Assembly (NCBI GenBank): GCA_963706885.1
Contig: CAVPNX010000021.1
Span: forward strand, 1-64,000
Source: Prado023 sp963706885
GTDB taxonomy: Bacteria; Actinomycetota; Actinomycetes; S36-B12; CAIYMF01
DNA: 64,000 bases
Direction: 5' to 3'
Made by a program: the position numbers and the translations under genes. The notes under the pieces are model-generated. The model was not told the DNA's origin, ran no database searches, and saw only the letters and a program-made list of their open reading frames with translations. This document shows, one piece after another, positions 17,295-26,458 of the stretch. Position 1 is the stretch's first letter. Each line of letters starts with the position of its first letter.

Positions 17295-18266
17295 ATGCAG
17301 ATGCATGTCTCCACGGGCCGCCTGCCAACGCCGGAGGAGGTGCGCCGGCTCCTCGACGACGCCCACGCGCAGGCCGCCGGGGTCACCGAGGGTGCAGTCT
17401 CCGATGTGTACCCGGCGTTGGCCCGCGTCTCCCCGGACCTGTTCGGCGTCTGCATCGTGGGGGTGACCGGCGCCTCCTATGCGGTGGGGGACGCGGACCA
17501 TCCCTTCTCGCTGATGAGCGTGGCCAAGCCCTTCGTCCTTGCCCTGATGATCGATCGCTTCGGGTTCGCGGCAGTCCGCGAGCTCGTGGGCATGAACGCG
17601 ACGGGGATGGCCTTCAACTCCATAGCGGCGGTGGATGTCAGCCCGGACGGGCGCACCAACCCCATGGTGAACTCAGGCGCGATCGCGACCGCGAGCATGG
17701 CCCCGGGCGGCTCGGTCGAGGAGCGCTGGCGGTTCGTGCACGAGGGCGTGAGCGCGTTCGCCGGGCATCGGCTCGACCTCGACGAGGAGGTCCACGACTC
17801 GGCGGCGGCCACGAACCTGCGCAACCGTGCGATCGCCGAGGCCCTGCATGCCCGCGGCCGGATCGTGGGGGAGCCCAGGGACGCCGTGGAGATCTACACC
17901 CGTCAGTCGTCGCTGTCGGTGACGGCACGGGACCTGGCCGTCATGGGGGCGACCCTGGCCGACGGCGGGGTCAACCCGGTGACCGGCCAGCGGGTTGCCG
18001 GTGCGGACACCTGCCGCCTCGTGCTCGCCGCGATGGCCACCGCGGGGCTGTACGAGACCTCGGGCGACTGGCTGTGCGAGGTCGGGCTGCCCGGGAAGAG
18101 CGGCATCGGCGGTGGGATCGTGACGGTCTCGCCGGGCAAGGGTGGCCTGGGCACCTTCGCACCACCCCTGGACGCAGCCGGCAACAGCGTGAAGGGCCAG
18201 CTGGTCGCCCAGGTGCTCTCCCGGACCCTCGGGCTGGACCTGCTGGCCTCCGAGCCCGTCAGCTGA
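17295..18266 (+). CDS. glsA: Glutaminase A
   Basis: Hydrolyses L-glutamine to glutamate and ammonia in the cytoplasm. The beta-lactamase-like serine fold of GlsA is evident: PFSLMSVAKPFVLAL holds the catalytic Ser-x-x-Lys, followed by NPMVNSGAIAT, the Tyr-containing EIYTRQSSLSVTARDLAVMG and a late PGKSGIGGGIVTVSPGKGGL. At 323 residues it has normal length. The start is ATG 17295 (MQMHVSTGR). The first codons are duplicated at 8985-9013 without the rest of the gene. Confidence 0.92.
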   Translation: MQMHVSTGRLPTPEEVRRLLDDAHAQAAGVTEGAVSDVYPALARVSPDLFGVCIVGVTGASYAVGDADHPFSLMSVAKPFVLALMIDRFGFAAVRELVGMNATGMAFNSIAAVDVSPDGRTNPMVNSGAIATASMAPGGSVEERWRFVHEGVSAFAGHRLDLDEEVHDSAAATNLRNRAIAEALHARGRIVGEPRDAVEIYTRQSSLSVTARDLAVMGATLADGGVNPVTGQRVAGADTCRLVLAAMATAGLYETSGDWLCEVGLPGKSGIGGGIVTVSPGKGGLGTFAPPLDAAGNSVKGQLVAQVLSRTLGLDLLASEPVS

Positions 18267-18302
18267 GGCAACGCGGAACGGCTCACGGTAGGGTCGCCGA
18301 TC

Positions 18303-18836
18303 ATGCCCGACCGGATCCGCTCGGAGGACCACATGCACGCACTGGCCAACTCGCTGGGTAAGGCGGAGCGGGATCTCCTCCGCGAGACCGAGGACGACCG
18401 CCTCGCCGCGCTGGACGAGGACGCCCTCGTCGACCTGCACAAGCGGATCCGGCGTGCCCGCACCAAGTACGTGGGGATCTACCGCCGGGCCGGAAGCGCC
18501 AAGGTCTCGAAGAAGGGTGGCCGCGGCCTGGCCAAGGAGAAGAACAGCCGCAACGCCGCCCGGGCCGAGGTGTTCGAGGACGCCCTGGCACGGGTCAGCG
18601 CCGCCCTCGCGGCTGCGGCCGCAGCCGAGGCCCAGGCCCTGAAGGACGCCCGGCTGGCGGCTGCCAGCAGCCCGGGCACATGGCCGGGATCGGAGCAGGC
18701 CCCGGCTGCCGGAGCCGACGAGGGCGCCGAGGCCAAGGTCAGCGACCGGAAGCCCACCGGCCCGGGCCGCAAGAAGCGCGACGCCTCCAGCAAGGCCCAG
18801 GGCAAGCGGCGGCAGGCCAAGCGCGACTCGCGCTGA
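18303..18836 (+). CDS. Conserved-type basic protein of unknown function
   Basis: A 177-residue protein with an N-terminal helical region (MHALANSLGKAERDLLRETE, LVDLHKRIRRARTKYVG), a middle Ala/Lys-rich region and a very basic tail ending KKRDASSKAQGKRRQAKRDS, suggesting nucleic-acid contact. I do not recognise a defined family. It starts 37 bases after the glutaminase stop on the same strand; ATG at 18333 is an alternative start. It stops 156 bases before the second SulP gene. Confidence 0.6.
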   Translation: MPDRIRSEDHMHALANSLGKAERDLLRETEDDRLAALDEDALVDLHKRIRRARTKYVGIYRRAGSAKVSKKGGRGLAKEKNSRNAARAEVFEDALARVSAALAAAAAAEAQALKDARLAAASSPGTWPGSEQAPAAGADEGAEAKVSDRKPTGPGRKKRDASSKAQGKRRQAKRDSR

Positions 18837-18992
18837 CCGTTCCTGGCGCGGCAGCCCGGACCCTTGCCCCGGTGTCGGCGGGCCGCGGCGGCGGCAGATG
18901 AACGATGGATGAACGGGACATGTCCGGCACCTGATCGCCGGATGACGTGTCGGCAGACATCCGGGTCGCACCGGCGCTAGCCTTCAAGGGTC

Positions 18993-20843
18993 ATGGCTCC
19001 CCGTGTGCAGAAGCCCGCGCACCTCGGCGAGCGGCCCCGTGAGTGGCTGCCCGTGCGTCGGTGGCTGCCCACCTACCAGCGCCGGTGGCTCAAGGGCGAC
19101 CTGATCGCCGGGTCGGTGGTGGCGGCCCTGGCCATCCCGCAGTCACTGGGTTATGCGAGCATCGCCGGGCTGCCGGTGCAGGTGGGCCTGTACTCGCTGC
19201 CGACCGTCCTGATCGTGTACGCCCTGCTGGGCAGCTCGCGCCTGCTCATCGTCGGCCCCGTCTCCACCGTCGCCCTGCTCACCGGCACGCTCGTCGCCGG
19301 GTTCAATCCGCAGAGCCAGGAGGAGGCCGTCGCCCTGGCCGCGGGCATGGCGATCAGCGCGGGCCTTCTGCTCATGCTGGCCAGTGCCCTGCACATCGGA
19401 TGGGTCGCGGAGTTCCTCTCCAAGCCCATCGTGACCGGATTCGTGCTCGGGCTCACGATCCTGGTGATCATCGGCGAGCTGCCCAACATCCTGGGTATCG
19501 CGGTCCCTCCCGGGGATGTGGCCTCGCGGATCCGGGACCTGGTCACTGGCTTGGACGACATCCACGCGGAGACCGTCGTTGTCGGGGTGGTCAGCCTGGC
19601 GCTCATGTTCGGCGGCACGAAGCTGGCGCCGAAGGTGCCGTGGGCGCTGGTCACGCTGACGGTCGGCCTGGTCGCCTCCAACGTGCTGGACCTGGCAGCC
19701 GCCGGCGTGCGGGTCGTCGGCGACGTGCCGCAGGGCCTGCCCACACCGTCGCTGCCGGGGATCGAGGTGTCCGACTGGGGGCAGATCGTCGTCGCCGGGG
19801 CGGCCGTGGCGTTCGTGGGGCTCGCGGAGGGCCTGAGCGCTGCCCGGCTCTACGCCACCGAGGACGCCCGGGTCGACGCCAGCCAGGAGCTCCTGGCGGT
19901 CGGGGTCGGCAACGTGAGCTCCGGGATCTTCGGTGGCTTCGGGGTGGCCGGGAGCCTGTCCAAGACCGCCACCGTCGACCGCGCGGGAGGGCGCTCACAG
20001 GTCGCCGGGCTCACCACGGCCTTCCTGGCCCTGGCCACGATCCTGTTCCTTGCCCCGGCGCTGTCCGAGCTGCCGAAGGCCACCCTCTCGGCGATCGTGA
20101 TCCACGCGGTGTGGGGGCTGCTGGACTTCAAGTCGATGCGCCGGTACTCCTACCTGCGTCGCAACGACATCGTGGCCGCGTGCGTCGCGGCGATCGGGGT
20201 CCTGGCCTTCGGCCCGTTGGAGGGCCTCCTGCTGGCAATCGCCCTGTCGGTGTTCGGGCTGGTGTACCGGTCCAGTCGGGTGGATGTCGAGGTCCTGGGT
20301 CGGATCCCCGGCGAGAAGGCCGGGTGGGGTGGCATGCGCAACCATCCCGAGCGCCACCCGGTGAAGGGCATCCTCGTCCTTCGGGTCGACGTCCCGCTGT
20401 TCTGGGTCAACGCTGCCTCGATCAAGGATGCGGTCCTGACCCGCGTCGACGGCGCCCGGGAGTTCGTGGACGACGAGATCGTGGCTGTCGTCCTGGACAT
20501 CGAGGGCACCAACCAGCTCGACGCCACCACCGTGGACATGCTCGACTCGCTCCTGGCGGCCCTGCGGGTGCGGTGCGTGGACCTGTACCTCGTGCGCGTC
20601 ATGTACCCGGTCCGGGTCCTCCTGCGCCGGGCCGGCTTCGTGGCCAAGATCGGCGAGGACCACATGTGGCACACGATCAGCCAGGGGGTGCGCGAGGCCC
20701 GGATCCACTACGGGCTCAAGGAGGGCGTCGTCGACGCCTCCGGCGGCTACGACAGCGCCGCTGAGGAGCACGAGCCGCGGATCGAGCCCCACTACTTCGC
20801 CGGGTACCGGCAGCGCGCCGAGGTGGCCGTGCGGCGACGTTGA
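18993..20843 (+). CDS. SulP/SLC26-family anion transporter with STAS domain (second of two)
   Basis: 616 residues. The SulP core starts with LKGDLIAGSVVAALAIPQSLGYAS and YALLGSSRLLIVGPVSTVA, and FLSKPIVTGFVLGLTI matches the same region of the first SulP. A STAS domain follows (about residues 450-570, VVLDIEGTNQLDATTVDML). It is a distant paralogue of the protein at 9744, not part of the recent duplication. Together the two flank the glutaminase/DUF368 block. The substrate cannot be assigned. Confidence 0.9.
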   Translation: MAPRVQKPAHLGERPREWLPVRRWLPTYQRRWLKGDLIAGSVVAALAIPQSLGYASIAGLPVQVGLYSLPTVLIVYALLGSSRLLIVGPVSTVALLTGTLVAGFNPQSQEEAVALAAGMAISAGLLLMLASALHIGWVAEFLSKPIVTGFVLGLTILVIIGELPNILGIAVPPGDVASRIRDLVTGLDDIHAETVVVGVVSLALMFGGTKLAPKVPWALVTLTVGLVASNVLDLAAAGVRVVGDVPQGLPTPSLPGIEVSDWGQIVVAGAAVAFVGLAEGLSAARLYATEDARVDASQELLAVGVGNVSSGIFGGFGVAGSLSKTATVDRAGGRSQVAGLTTAFLALATILFLAPALSELPKATLSAIVIHAVWGLLDFKSMRRYSYLRRNDIVAACVAAIGVLAFGPLEGLLLAIALSVFGLVYRSSRVDVEVLGRIPGEKAGWGGMRNHPERHPVKGILVLRVDVPLFWVNAASIKDAVLTRVDGAREFVDDEIVAVVLDIEGTNQLDATTVDMLDSLLAALRVRCVDLYLVRVMYPVRVLLRRAGFVAKIGEDHMWHTISQGVREARIHYGLKEGVVDASGGYDSAAEEHEPRIEPHYFAGYRQRAEVAVRRR

Positions 20844-21187
20844 TGGGGGCGAGGGCGACGGCTGATGCCGACGAGGGTGTGACCGCTGAGATGGAGGGGT
20901 CCTACTCGGGTGCTGACCTCGACCCGGGTGACGCCCCGAGCTCGCTCGAGGTGCTGGCAGCGGCGCGCGGGTTGGACAGCGACGGGAGCGGTGGGCAGGA
21001 GGAGTCGCTGGTCGCCCCCGGCGACGGCGGGCACGACAAGGAAGGAGGGCGAGGAACGGCAAGGGCCACAGGTCCTGAGCACCCGATCGCACCGATTGGG
21101 TCGTGTGCCCGGGTCGTGCTTCGATGGAGCCCCGTGTGTGGGTCGGTGGATGCCCACGCCCACCCCCTCTCCCCAGGAGTGTCGCCC
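20844..21187. other. Gap with no convincing gene
   Basis: These 344 bases between the second SulP gene and the transglutaminase-like gene contain an open frame in phase with the latter, but its translation (acidic, then Gly/Arg-rich) has no recognisable features and no good start signal. AGGAG at 21175-21179 correctly precedes the GTG at 21188. I see no tRNA, hairpin terminator or operator. Confidence 0.5.
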
Positions 21188-22897
21188 GTGCTGCCCGCCG
21201 TGTCCGCCTGCCCCGCCGCGATCGACGTCCCGGCCCGCTACGTCCGGCCGCTGGCAGGTCGCGAGATCCGCGGGTTGGCGTGGGCCGGTGGGGACCTGCT
21301 CGTCCTCGACGCGCGCACCGGGCGCCTGTCCCTGGTCGACCCGGACACGGACTCGACCCGCGTGGTCAACGACGGGATGGCCGAGGTGTTCATCGGGGCG
21401 GGCGGGCTGGCCCTGGCCGGGGGCCTCGTGTGGTTCACCACGGATCGGGGCCTGCACCGCGCCGCGTGGGCCGCGCCGACCGCGGACGCGCACAGCCCCC
21501 GCATCGGCGACCCGGTGCTCGTCCTCAGCCTCCCGGGCGCCACGTCCGTCGCGGTCCGGGGCAGCCGGGTGTTCCTCGTGCGTGGGCGCCTCCTGGAGGT
21601 CAGGGACATCGCAGCCCCCGACGACGTGATCGCCAGCGTCGACCTCCACGGGATCGGCGCGAAGGGGATCGCCGCGACGGCCGATGCCCTGTGGCTGTGC
21701 GACGACCTCGAGCAGACCGTGTACTGCCTGGACCCCGACACCCTGGCCACGCGGTTCATGGTCGTCACTCCACTGGAGCGCCCCACCGCCATCACCGCGC
21801 GCCCCGGCGGCGAGGGCCCCGACACCCTGCACGTGGCCTACTACGAGAACGAGCCGTACCTCAAGGACAACCCGTGGATCGACCCGTCCTGGGAGGTGCG
21901 CTACCGCGACCGGGCCCTGATCCACCAGCTGCGCGTGCACCACGACCCCGCGGCCCGGCGGGCATGGTCCACCGGCCATCGGATCCAGATGCACTACTAC
22001 GTCGACCTCGAGCCGGAGGCCGATGTGGAGGCGTTGCGCGACGTGCAGTGGCGGATGAGCCTGCCCATCGACAGCCCACGGCAGCGCATGGTGTCGGTGG
22101 AGCCGATCGGCCTGCCGTTCGAGCTCGACGAGGAGGAGGGCCAGCCCGTCGCCGTGTTCACGATCCCACACGTCGACCGCGGGACTCGGCTGATCCTGGG
22201 CTGGCAGGCCACCCTGGAGGTGTTCGGGATCAAGCACCTGCTGACCGCGCAGGACCTCGCCGATGCCCCGGCGCTGAGCCCCGAGATGGCCGCGCGCTAC
22301 CTGGTCGACGACGAGGACCTCGACCTGGACTCCCCGGAGATCGCCGAGGCGACGGCCGTCGCGCTCGGCGACGAGACCAACCTCCTGGAGCGGGCCCGCC
22401 GCCTGCGCAGCTACGTGTACGACCGCCTGGAGTACGAGATGGGCAACGCCGACTCCCCGATCGGGGTCCTGGCCCGCGGGACCGGCTCCTGCGGCGAGCA
22501 CGTCGGCACGATCATGGCGCTGTACCGCAAGGCCGGGCTGGCCTGCCGCGTGGCCGGGCGCTACAAGAGCCCGTACCACCCGTGGAGTGGGGCGCCGCTG
22601 TATCCCGACTTCAACCACGTCTGGGTGGACCTGTACCTGCCCGGGTACGGCTGGGTGCCGGTCGAGAGCAACCCGGACGGCGACGTCGTGGACGTGGGGC
22701 CCTACCCCGACAGGTTCTTCCTGGGGCTGCCCTGGCGCCACGTCGAGGTCGGCAAGGACATCTCCTTCGAGAAGGTCACCCACGACGCCGGAGGTCGACG
22801 TCGGCGGATCGGGGCGCGCCGGCTGAGCGAGAACCACATCCGGTTCGACATCCTGGCCGAGATCGCCCCGGTCGGTCAGGCGGGGCGCATCGGGTAG
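21188..22897 (+). CDS. Transglutaminase-like protein with N-terminal propeller-like region
   Basis: 569 residues. Residues 1-200 look like a beta-propeller (repeats such as GLAWAGGDLLVLDARTG and GIAATADALWLCDD). The C-terminal half is a transglutaminase/papain-like core: Cys in GTGSCGEHVGT (about residue 435), His in FNHVWVDLYLPG (about 477) and an Asn/Asp in PVESNPDGD (about 496). No signal peptide is visible, so it is probably cytoplasmic. Such proteins may be proteases or amidases rather than cross-linking enzymes. The GTG start has AGGAG eight bases upstream. Its 3' end overlaps the convergent GH32 gene by 22 bases. Confidence 0.78.
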   Translation: MLPAVSACPAAIDVPARYVRPLAGREIRGLAWAGGDLLVLDARTGRLSLVDPDTDSTRVVNDGMAEVFIGAGGLALAGGLVWFTTDRGLHRAAWAAPTADAHSPRIGDPVLVLSLPGATSVAVRGSRVFLVRGRLLEVRDIAAPDDVIASVDLHGIGAKGIAATADALWLCDDLEQTVYCLDPDTLATRFMVVTPLERPTAITARPGGEGPDTLHVAYYENEPYLKDNPWIDPSWEVRYRDRALIHQLRVHHDPAARRAWSTGHRIQMHYYVDLEPEADVEALRDVQWRMSLPIDSPRQRMVSVEPIGLPFELDEEEGQPVAVFTIPHVDRGTRLILGWQATLEVFGIKHLLTAQDLADAPALSPEMAARYLVDDEDLDLDSPEIAEATAVALGDETNLLERARRLRSYVYDRLEYEMGNADSPIGVLARGTGSCGEHVGTIMALYRKAGLACRVAGRYKSPYHPWSGAPLYPDFNHVWVDLYLPGYGWVPVESNPDGDVVDVGPYPDRFFLGLPWRHVEVGKDISFEKVTHDAGGRRRRIGARRLSENHIRFDILAEIAPVGQAGRIG

Positions 22898-23418
22898 ACG
22901 GTCACGTCGAGCGTTGCCGGCGCGCCGGTCGCGTCGAAGCACACCAGGTCGTCTCCCGCTGTCGGGTAGATCCGGGCGCTCATCGCCAGCCTGCCGCCGT
23001 CGACGAAGACCTCGATCGAGGAGTGGTCGAGCAGGATCCGTGCATCCACGCGGGTGCCCGGGCGGAACGAGCCGGAGTGCACCCCGCCCTCGCCGGTGCC
23101 CAGCCGGGTGCGATCCAGCGTCGCGGTCCCGGCGTTCGGGTCGAACGTGAGGACCACCGGCCGCCCGGCCTCGCCCTCGCGCAGGCGGACGCTGACGGTG
23201 CCGCCGGCCTCGCAGGTCGCCGACAGCTCGATGTCCAGGGCAGTGCCGGAGGCGCCGGCGATGGCGAGGGACGTGTCGGCCTCCACCCGCTGCTCGGACA
23301 CCACGATCGGATCCCCGCGCAGCACCCCGAGCTCGGCGACCGGCCACTGGACCAGCGCGTCGCCGTCGAGGCTCAGCACCCGGGGCACGGTCAGGCAGTG
23401 CACCCACCCGTTGGCCAC
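22876..23418 (-). CDS. scrB: GH32 hydrolase, C-terminal beta-sandwich piece (frameshifted part of 23391-24362)
   Basis: This frame encodes the GH32 C-terminal domain: VANGWVHCLTVPRVLSLDG, then a beta-sandwich with GTVSVRLREGE and the conserved LLDHSSIEVFVDGGRLAMSARIYP. It belongs to the catalytic frame just upstream; two small indels near 23430 and 23500 break the link. Full length when repaired is about 495 residues, normal for sucrose-6-phosphate hydrolase or beta-fructofuranosidase. The stop overlaps that of the convergent transglutaminase-like gene. Confidence 0.8.
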   Translation of the reverse strand: MANGWVHCLTVPRVLSLDGDALVQWPVAELGVLRGDPIVVSEQRVEADTSLAIAGASGTALDIELSATCEAGGTVSVRLREGEAGRPVVLTFDPNAGTATLDRTRLGTGEGGVHSGSFRPGTRVDARILLDHSSIEVFVDGGRLAMSARIYPTAGDDLVCFDATGAPATLDVTVYPMRPA

Positions 23419-24362
23419 GGTCGGGTGCTTCTCGGCGCAGCGTCGGCTGGCCGTCGTGGTCGGGCATGCCCATCCAGCCGACCAGGATCGTCCGGCCCGA
23501 TGGCGTCAGCGAGCGTCTGCGGGGCGTAGAAGTCCGGACCGGCGTCGAGGCGTCGGTAGTCCCCGTCACGGGTGAAGGCAGGACCGCTCACGTCCAGCGT
23601 TCCCACGGCGTAGACCGAGACGTCCTCCCAGCGCCCGGCGCCCGCGGCCTCCCCGTGGTCGAGCTGCGGGGAGACCACCAGGACATCGCGGCCGTCGAGG
23701 TGCACCAGGTCGGGGCACTCCCACATGTAGCCGTATGGGTCGTCGGCCCCGCCGCCGATCTGCCCGAGGTACTGCCATTCGACGAGGTCGTCGGAGCGCA
23801 GCAGCAGCGCCGTGCCGTGCAGGTCCTCGGTCTGCGCCCCGAGCACCATCCAGTACCGGCCGTCCCGGGACCAGACCTTCGGGTCGCGCACGTGCGCGGT
23901 GCAGCCCGGGATCGCCCCGACGAGGGGGTTCGAGTGGTGCTTGATGACCCGGCCTGCCGGGTCCACCGTGGCCAGGAGCTGGAACGGCGTGCGACCGCCG
24001 TCGGGGGTGCGCACGTTGCCCGTGTAGAGGAACCGCACCGCACCCTCGTGCACGATCCCGCTGCCCGAGTAGCAGCCGTGGCTCTCGTAGTCATGGCTCG
24101 GCGCGAGGGCGATGGGCTGCTCGGTCCAGTGCACGAGGTCTGTGCTCGTCAGGTGCGCCCAGAACTTCAGCGCGTGCTTGGGGGCGAAGGGGTGCCACTG
24201 GTAGCACAGGTGGTAGGTGCCGCGGTGCTGGACCAGGCCGTTGGGGTCGTTGAGCAGCCCGACCGGCGGCTGGATGTGGAAAGACTGGCGCCAGGGGTCG
24301 GCGTCACCGCGCAGCGGCGCGGCGACGGCGCCGCTGCGCTGAGGCGCAGGGCAGAGTCGCAC
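23391..24362 (-). CDS. scrB: GH32 beta-fructofuranosidase / sucrose-6-phosphate hydrolase, catalytic piece (first GH32)
   Basis: The five-bladed GH32 propeller is clear: the nucleophile motif LLNDPNGLVQH, then FWAHLTSTDLVHW, the transition-state Asp in VRDPKVWSRDG, and the acid/base Glu in MWECPDLVHLDG. The frame goes wrong after QTLADA; the correct continuation is GRTILVGWMGMPDHDGQPTL and the C-terminal domain at 22876-23418. The start is uncertain (GTG at 24362, no clear ribosome site), and the N-terminal 25 residues do not match the second GH32 gene. No signal peptide is seen, which fits cytoplasmic cleavage of sucrose-6-phosphate delivered by the adjacent permease. Confidence 0.82.
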   Translation of the reverse strand: MRLCPAPQRSGAVAAPLRGDADPWRQSFHIQPPVGLLNDPNGLVQHRGTYHLCYQWHPFAPKHALKFWAHLTSTDLVHWTEQPIALAPSHDYESHGCYSGSGIVHEGAVRFLYTGNVRTPDGGRTPFQLLATVDPAGRVIKHHSNPLVGAIPGCTAHVRDPKVWSRDGRYWMVLGAQTEDLHGTALLLRSDDLVEWQYLGQIGGGADDPYGYMWECPDLVHLDGRDVLVVSPQLDHGEAAGAGRWEDVSVYAVGTLDVSGPAFTRDGDYRRLDAGPDFYAPQTLADAIGPDDPGRLDGHARPRRPADAAPRSTRPWPTGGCTA

Positions 24363-24415
24363 GCCTCGGGCTCGGTGACGGGTCAGGGGTGCCCGGCGGG
24401 GAGACCTCCACGGCT

Positions 24416-25441
24416 CTAGGGCAGCGTCGGCTGGCCGTCGTGGTCGGGCATGCCCATCCAGCCGACCATGATCGTGCGGCCGGAGGCGTCGGTGAGCGTC
24501 TGCGGGGCGTAGAAGTCCGGACCGGCATCCACCCGCCGGTAGTCGCCCTGGCGGTGGAAGGCTGGCGTGCGGACGTCGAGCGTCCCCACCGCGTACACCG
24601 AGATGTCCTCCCAGCGCCCAGTGCCCGCGGCCTCACCGTGGTCGAGCTGCGGGGAGATCACCAGGACGTCGCGCCCGTCCAGGTGCAGCACGTCGGGGCA
24701 CTCCCACATGTAGCCGTACGGGTCGTCGGCTCCGCCGGCGACCTGCCCGAGGTACTGCCATTCGACGAGGTCGTCGGAGCGCAGCAGCAGCGCCGTGCCG
24801 TGCAGGTCCTCGGTCTGCGCGCCGAGCACCATCCACTGGTGGCCGTCCCGGGACCAGACCTTCGGGTCGCGCACGTGCGCGGTGCAGCCCGGGATCGCCC
24901 CGACGAGAGGATTCGAGTGGTGCTTGATGACCCGGCCCGCCGGGTCCACCGTGGCCAGCAGCTGGAAGGGCGTGCGACCACCGTCAGGGGTGCGCACGTT
25001 CCCGGTGTAGAGGAACCGCACCGCACCCTCGTGCACGATCCCGCTGCCCGAGTAGCAGCCGTGGCTCTCGTAGTCATGGCTCGGTGCCAGCGCGATCGGC
25101 TGCTCGGTCCAATGCACGAGGTTCGTGCTGGTCAGGTGCGCCCAGAACTTCAGGGCGTGCTTGGGCGCGAAGGGATGCCACTGGTAGCACAGGTGGTAGG
25201 TGTCGCGATGCTGGACCAGCCCATTGGGGTCGTTGAGCAGCCCGACCGGCGGTTGGATGTGGAAGGTCTGGCGCCACGGGTCCGCATCGAGAGAGGCGGG
25301 CCGCTCCTCGACGGCACGGTGGGCAAACGCGCGAAGCTCTCCGTCCAGGGCGAAGGCGTCGATGGTGACGGGGGCGCCCACCGTCTCGGCTCCCGAGCCC
25401 GGCCATGGGGCGCTTGGGGGAGGATCTGGGTCTGTGGTCAT
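24416..25441 (-). CDS. GH32 hydrolase, truncated second copy lacking the C-terminal domain
   Basis: 341 residues, about 90% identical to the first GH32 over the propeller: LLNDPNGLVQH, VRDPKVWSRDG and MWECPDVLHLDG are all present, so the catalytic triad is intact. It stops at GQPTLP, exactly where the first copy continues into the beta-sandwich, so about 170 residues of C-terminal domain are missing. Its own N-terminus (MTTDPDPPPSAPWPG) looks genuine, and its start overlaps the fructokinase stop (ATGA). Without the sandwich it may be unstable. Neighbours are fructokinase upstream and the other GH32 downstream. Confidence 0.82.
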   Translation of the reverse strand: MTTDPDPPPSAPWPGSGAETVGAPVTIDAFALDGELRAFAHRAVEERPASLDADPWRQTFHIQPPVGLLNDPNGLVQHRDTYHLCYQWHPFAPKHALKFWAHLTSTNLVHWTEQPIALAPSHDYESHGCYSGSGIVHEGAVRFLYTGNVRTPDGGRTPFQLLATVDPAGRVIKHHSNPLVGAIPGCTAHVRDPKVWSRDGHQWMVLGAQTEDLHGTALLLRSDDLVEWQYLGQVAGGADDPYGYMWECPDVLHLDGRDVLVISPQLDHGEAAGTGRWEDISVYAVGTLDVRTPAFHRQGDYRRVDAGPDFYAPQTLTDASGRTIMVGWMGMPDHDGQPTLP

Positions 25442-26346
25442 GTCGCGGACTCCAGCGCCAGCTGGCCGAGCGCGATGCACCCCGAGACGCCGGCCCTGTT
25501 CCCGAGCCCGGGCGGGACGATGAACTCGTCGATCCGCTCGAGGATCTCAGGTGCGTGGATGTAGCCGTTGAGCAGGGACTGCGTCTCGGTGCGGATCCTC
25601 GGGAACAGGTGCAGCTGCTCCATGACCCCACCGCCGAGCACGATGCGCTCCGGGGACAGCGTGCAGACGAGGTTGGCGCACGCCAGAGCGAGGTAGTGCG
25701 CCTCGAGGTCCCAGGCAGGATGGTCCGCTCCGAGCTCGGCGGCGGAGACCTTCCAGCGAGCGCCGATGGCCGGTCCGGCGGCCAGTCCCTCCAGGCAGTC
25801 GCCGTGGTAGGGGCAGACGCCGGGGAACGGATCGACTCCCGGGTCACGAGGCATCGCGACGTGACCGGCTTCGGGGTGGATCAGCCCATGCAGGATGCGC
25901 CCGTTGACGATGATGCCGGCACCGATGCCGGTGCCGATCGTCAGGTAGACGAAGGTGTCGACATCCTGGGCCGCTCCCCACAGGTGCTCGCCGAGGGCAG
26001 CGCCGTTGACATCGGTGTCGAAGCCGATCGGGACCCCGAGCCCCGCACTGAGCAGCCCCACGACATCGGTGTCCGACCACCCGGGCTTCGGGGTGGTGGT
26101 CACCCATCCGTAGGTGGGGGAGTCCGGTCGCGGGTCGCACGGCCCGAACGTCCCGTACCCGATGGCCGCGACCGTCTCGCCGTGCTCGGCCTGCCAGGTC
26201 GTGAAGTAGTCGATGACCTGCGGCAGGCACTCGTCTGGCGAGGTTGTGGGGAAACGGACCTCGTCGCGAAGGTCGTCGGGTCCCGTGCCCACCGCGCAGA
26301 CCATCTTCGTCCCGCCGGCCTCGACGGCTCCGATCAGTGGCTTCAT
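25438..26346 (-). CDS. scrK: ROK-family fructokinase
   Basis: Cytoplasmic sugar kinase using ATP to phosphorylate fructose released by GH32. Seen are the ROK N-terminal phosphate motif GAVEAGGTKMVCAVG, FDTDVNGAALGEHLWGA, GTGIGAGIIVNG, and the Cys/His zinc site in HGLIHPEAGHVAMPRDPG with CPYHGDCLEGLAAG. The 302-residue length is normal. I chose ATG 26346 (MKPLIGAVEAGG) because AAGGGA lies nine bases upstream; the longer frame upstream is not supported. The stop overlaps the start of the truncated GH32 gene, so they are cotranslated. Confidence 0.92.
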   Translation of the reverse strand: MKPLIGAVEAGGTKMVCAVGTGPDDLRDEVRFPTTSPDECLPQVIDYFTTWQAEHGETVAAIGYGTFGPCDPRPDSPTYGWVTTTPKPGWSDTDVVGLLSAGLGVPIGFDTDVNGAALGEHLWGAAQDVDTFVYLTIGTGIGAGIIVNGRILHGLIHPEAGHVAMPRDPGVDPFPGVCPYHGDCLEGLAAGPAIGARWKVSAAELGADHPAWDLEAHYLALACANLVCTLSPERIVLGGGVMEQLHLFPRIRTETQSLLNGYIHAPEILERIDEFIVPPGLGNRAGVSGCIALGQLALESAT

Positions 26347-26416
26347 GTGTGGGGTCCCTTCGGTGTCGTGTTGCTGTACCCATCCAACTCGGGTGTGGGT
26401 CGCGAGGCCCGCCCAC

Positions 26417-26447
26417 GGGGGCACCGGCCCAGATCAACCGTGCCCCC
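26417..26447 (-). terminator. Eight-base-pair hairpin between permease and fructokinase
   Basis: GGGGGCAC at 26417-26424 pairs with GTGCCCCC at 26440-26447 around a 15-base loop. It lies immediately downstream of a stronger hairpin. There is no U-tract on either strand. Confidence 0.4.
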
Positions 26448-26458
26448 ATGGGAAGGGT

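Larger units (their letters stand above)
11515..17323. repeat. Copy B of the 5.8-kb duplicated segment
   Basis: This copy is in its natural context: it begins inside the full-length SulP gene and ends inside the full-length glutaminase. It aligns with 3210-9013 throughout. Most genes are intact here; the exceptions are the DUF2236 gene, which has one extra G near 12890, and the P1 peptidase, which has the same apparent frameshift as copy A. Confidence 0.9.

Noticed and set aside
20792..23569. Very long minus-strand open frame over the transglutaminase-like gene
   Set aside because: Composition is Arg/Pro/Gly-rich shadow sequence; the plus strand has a clear catalytic triad.
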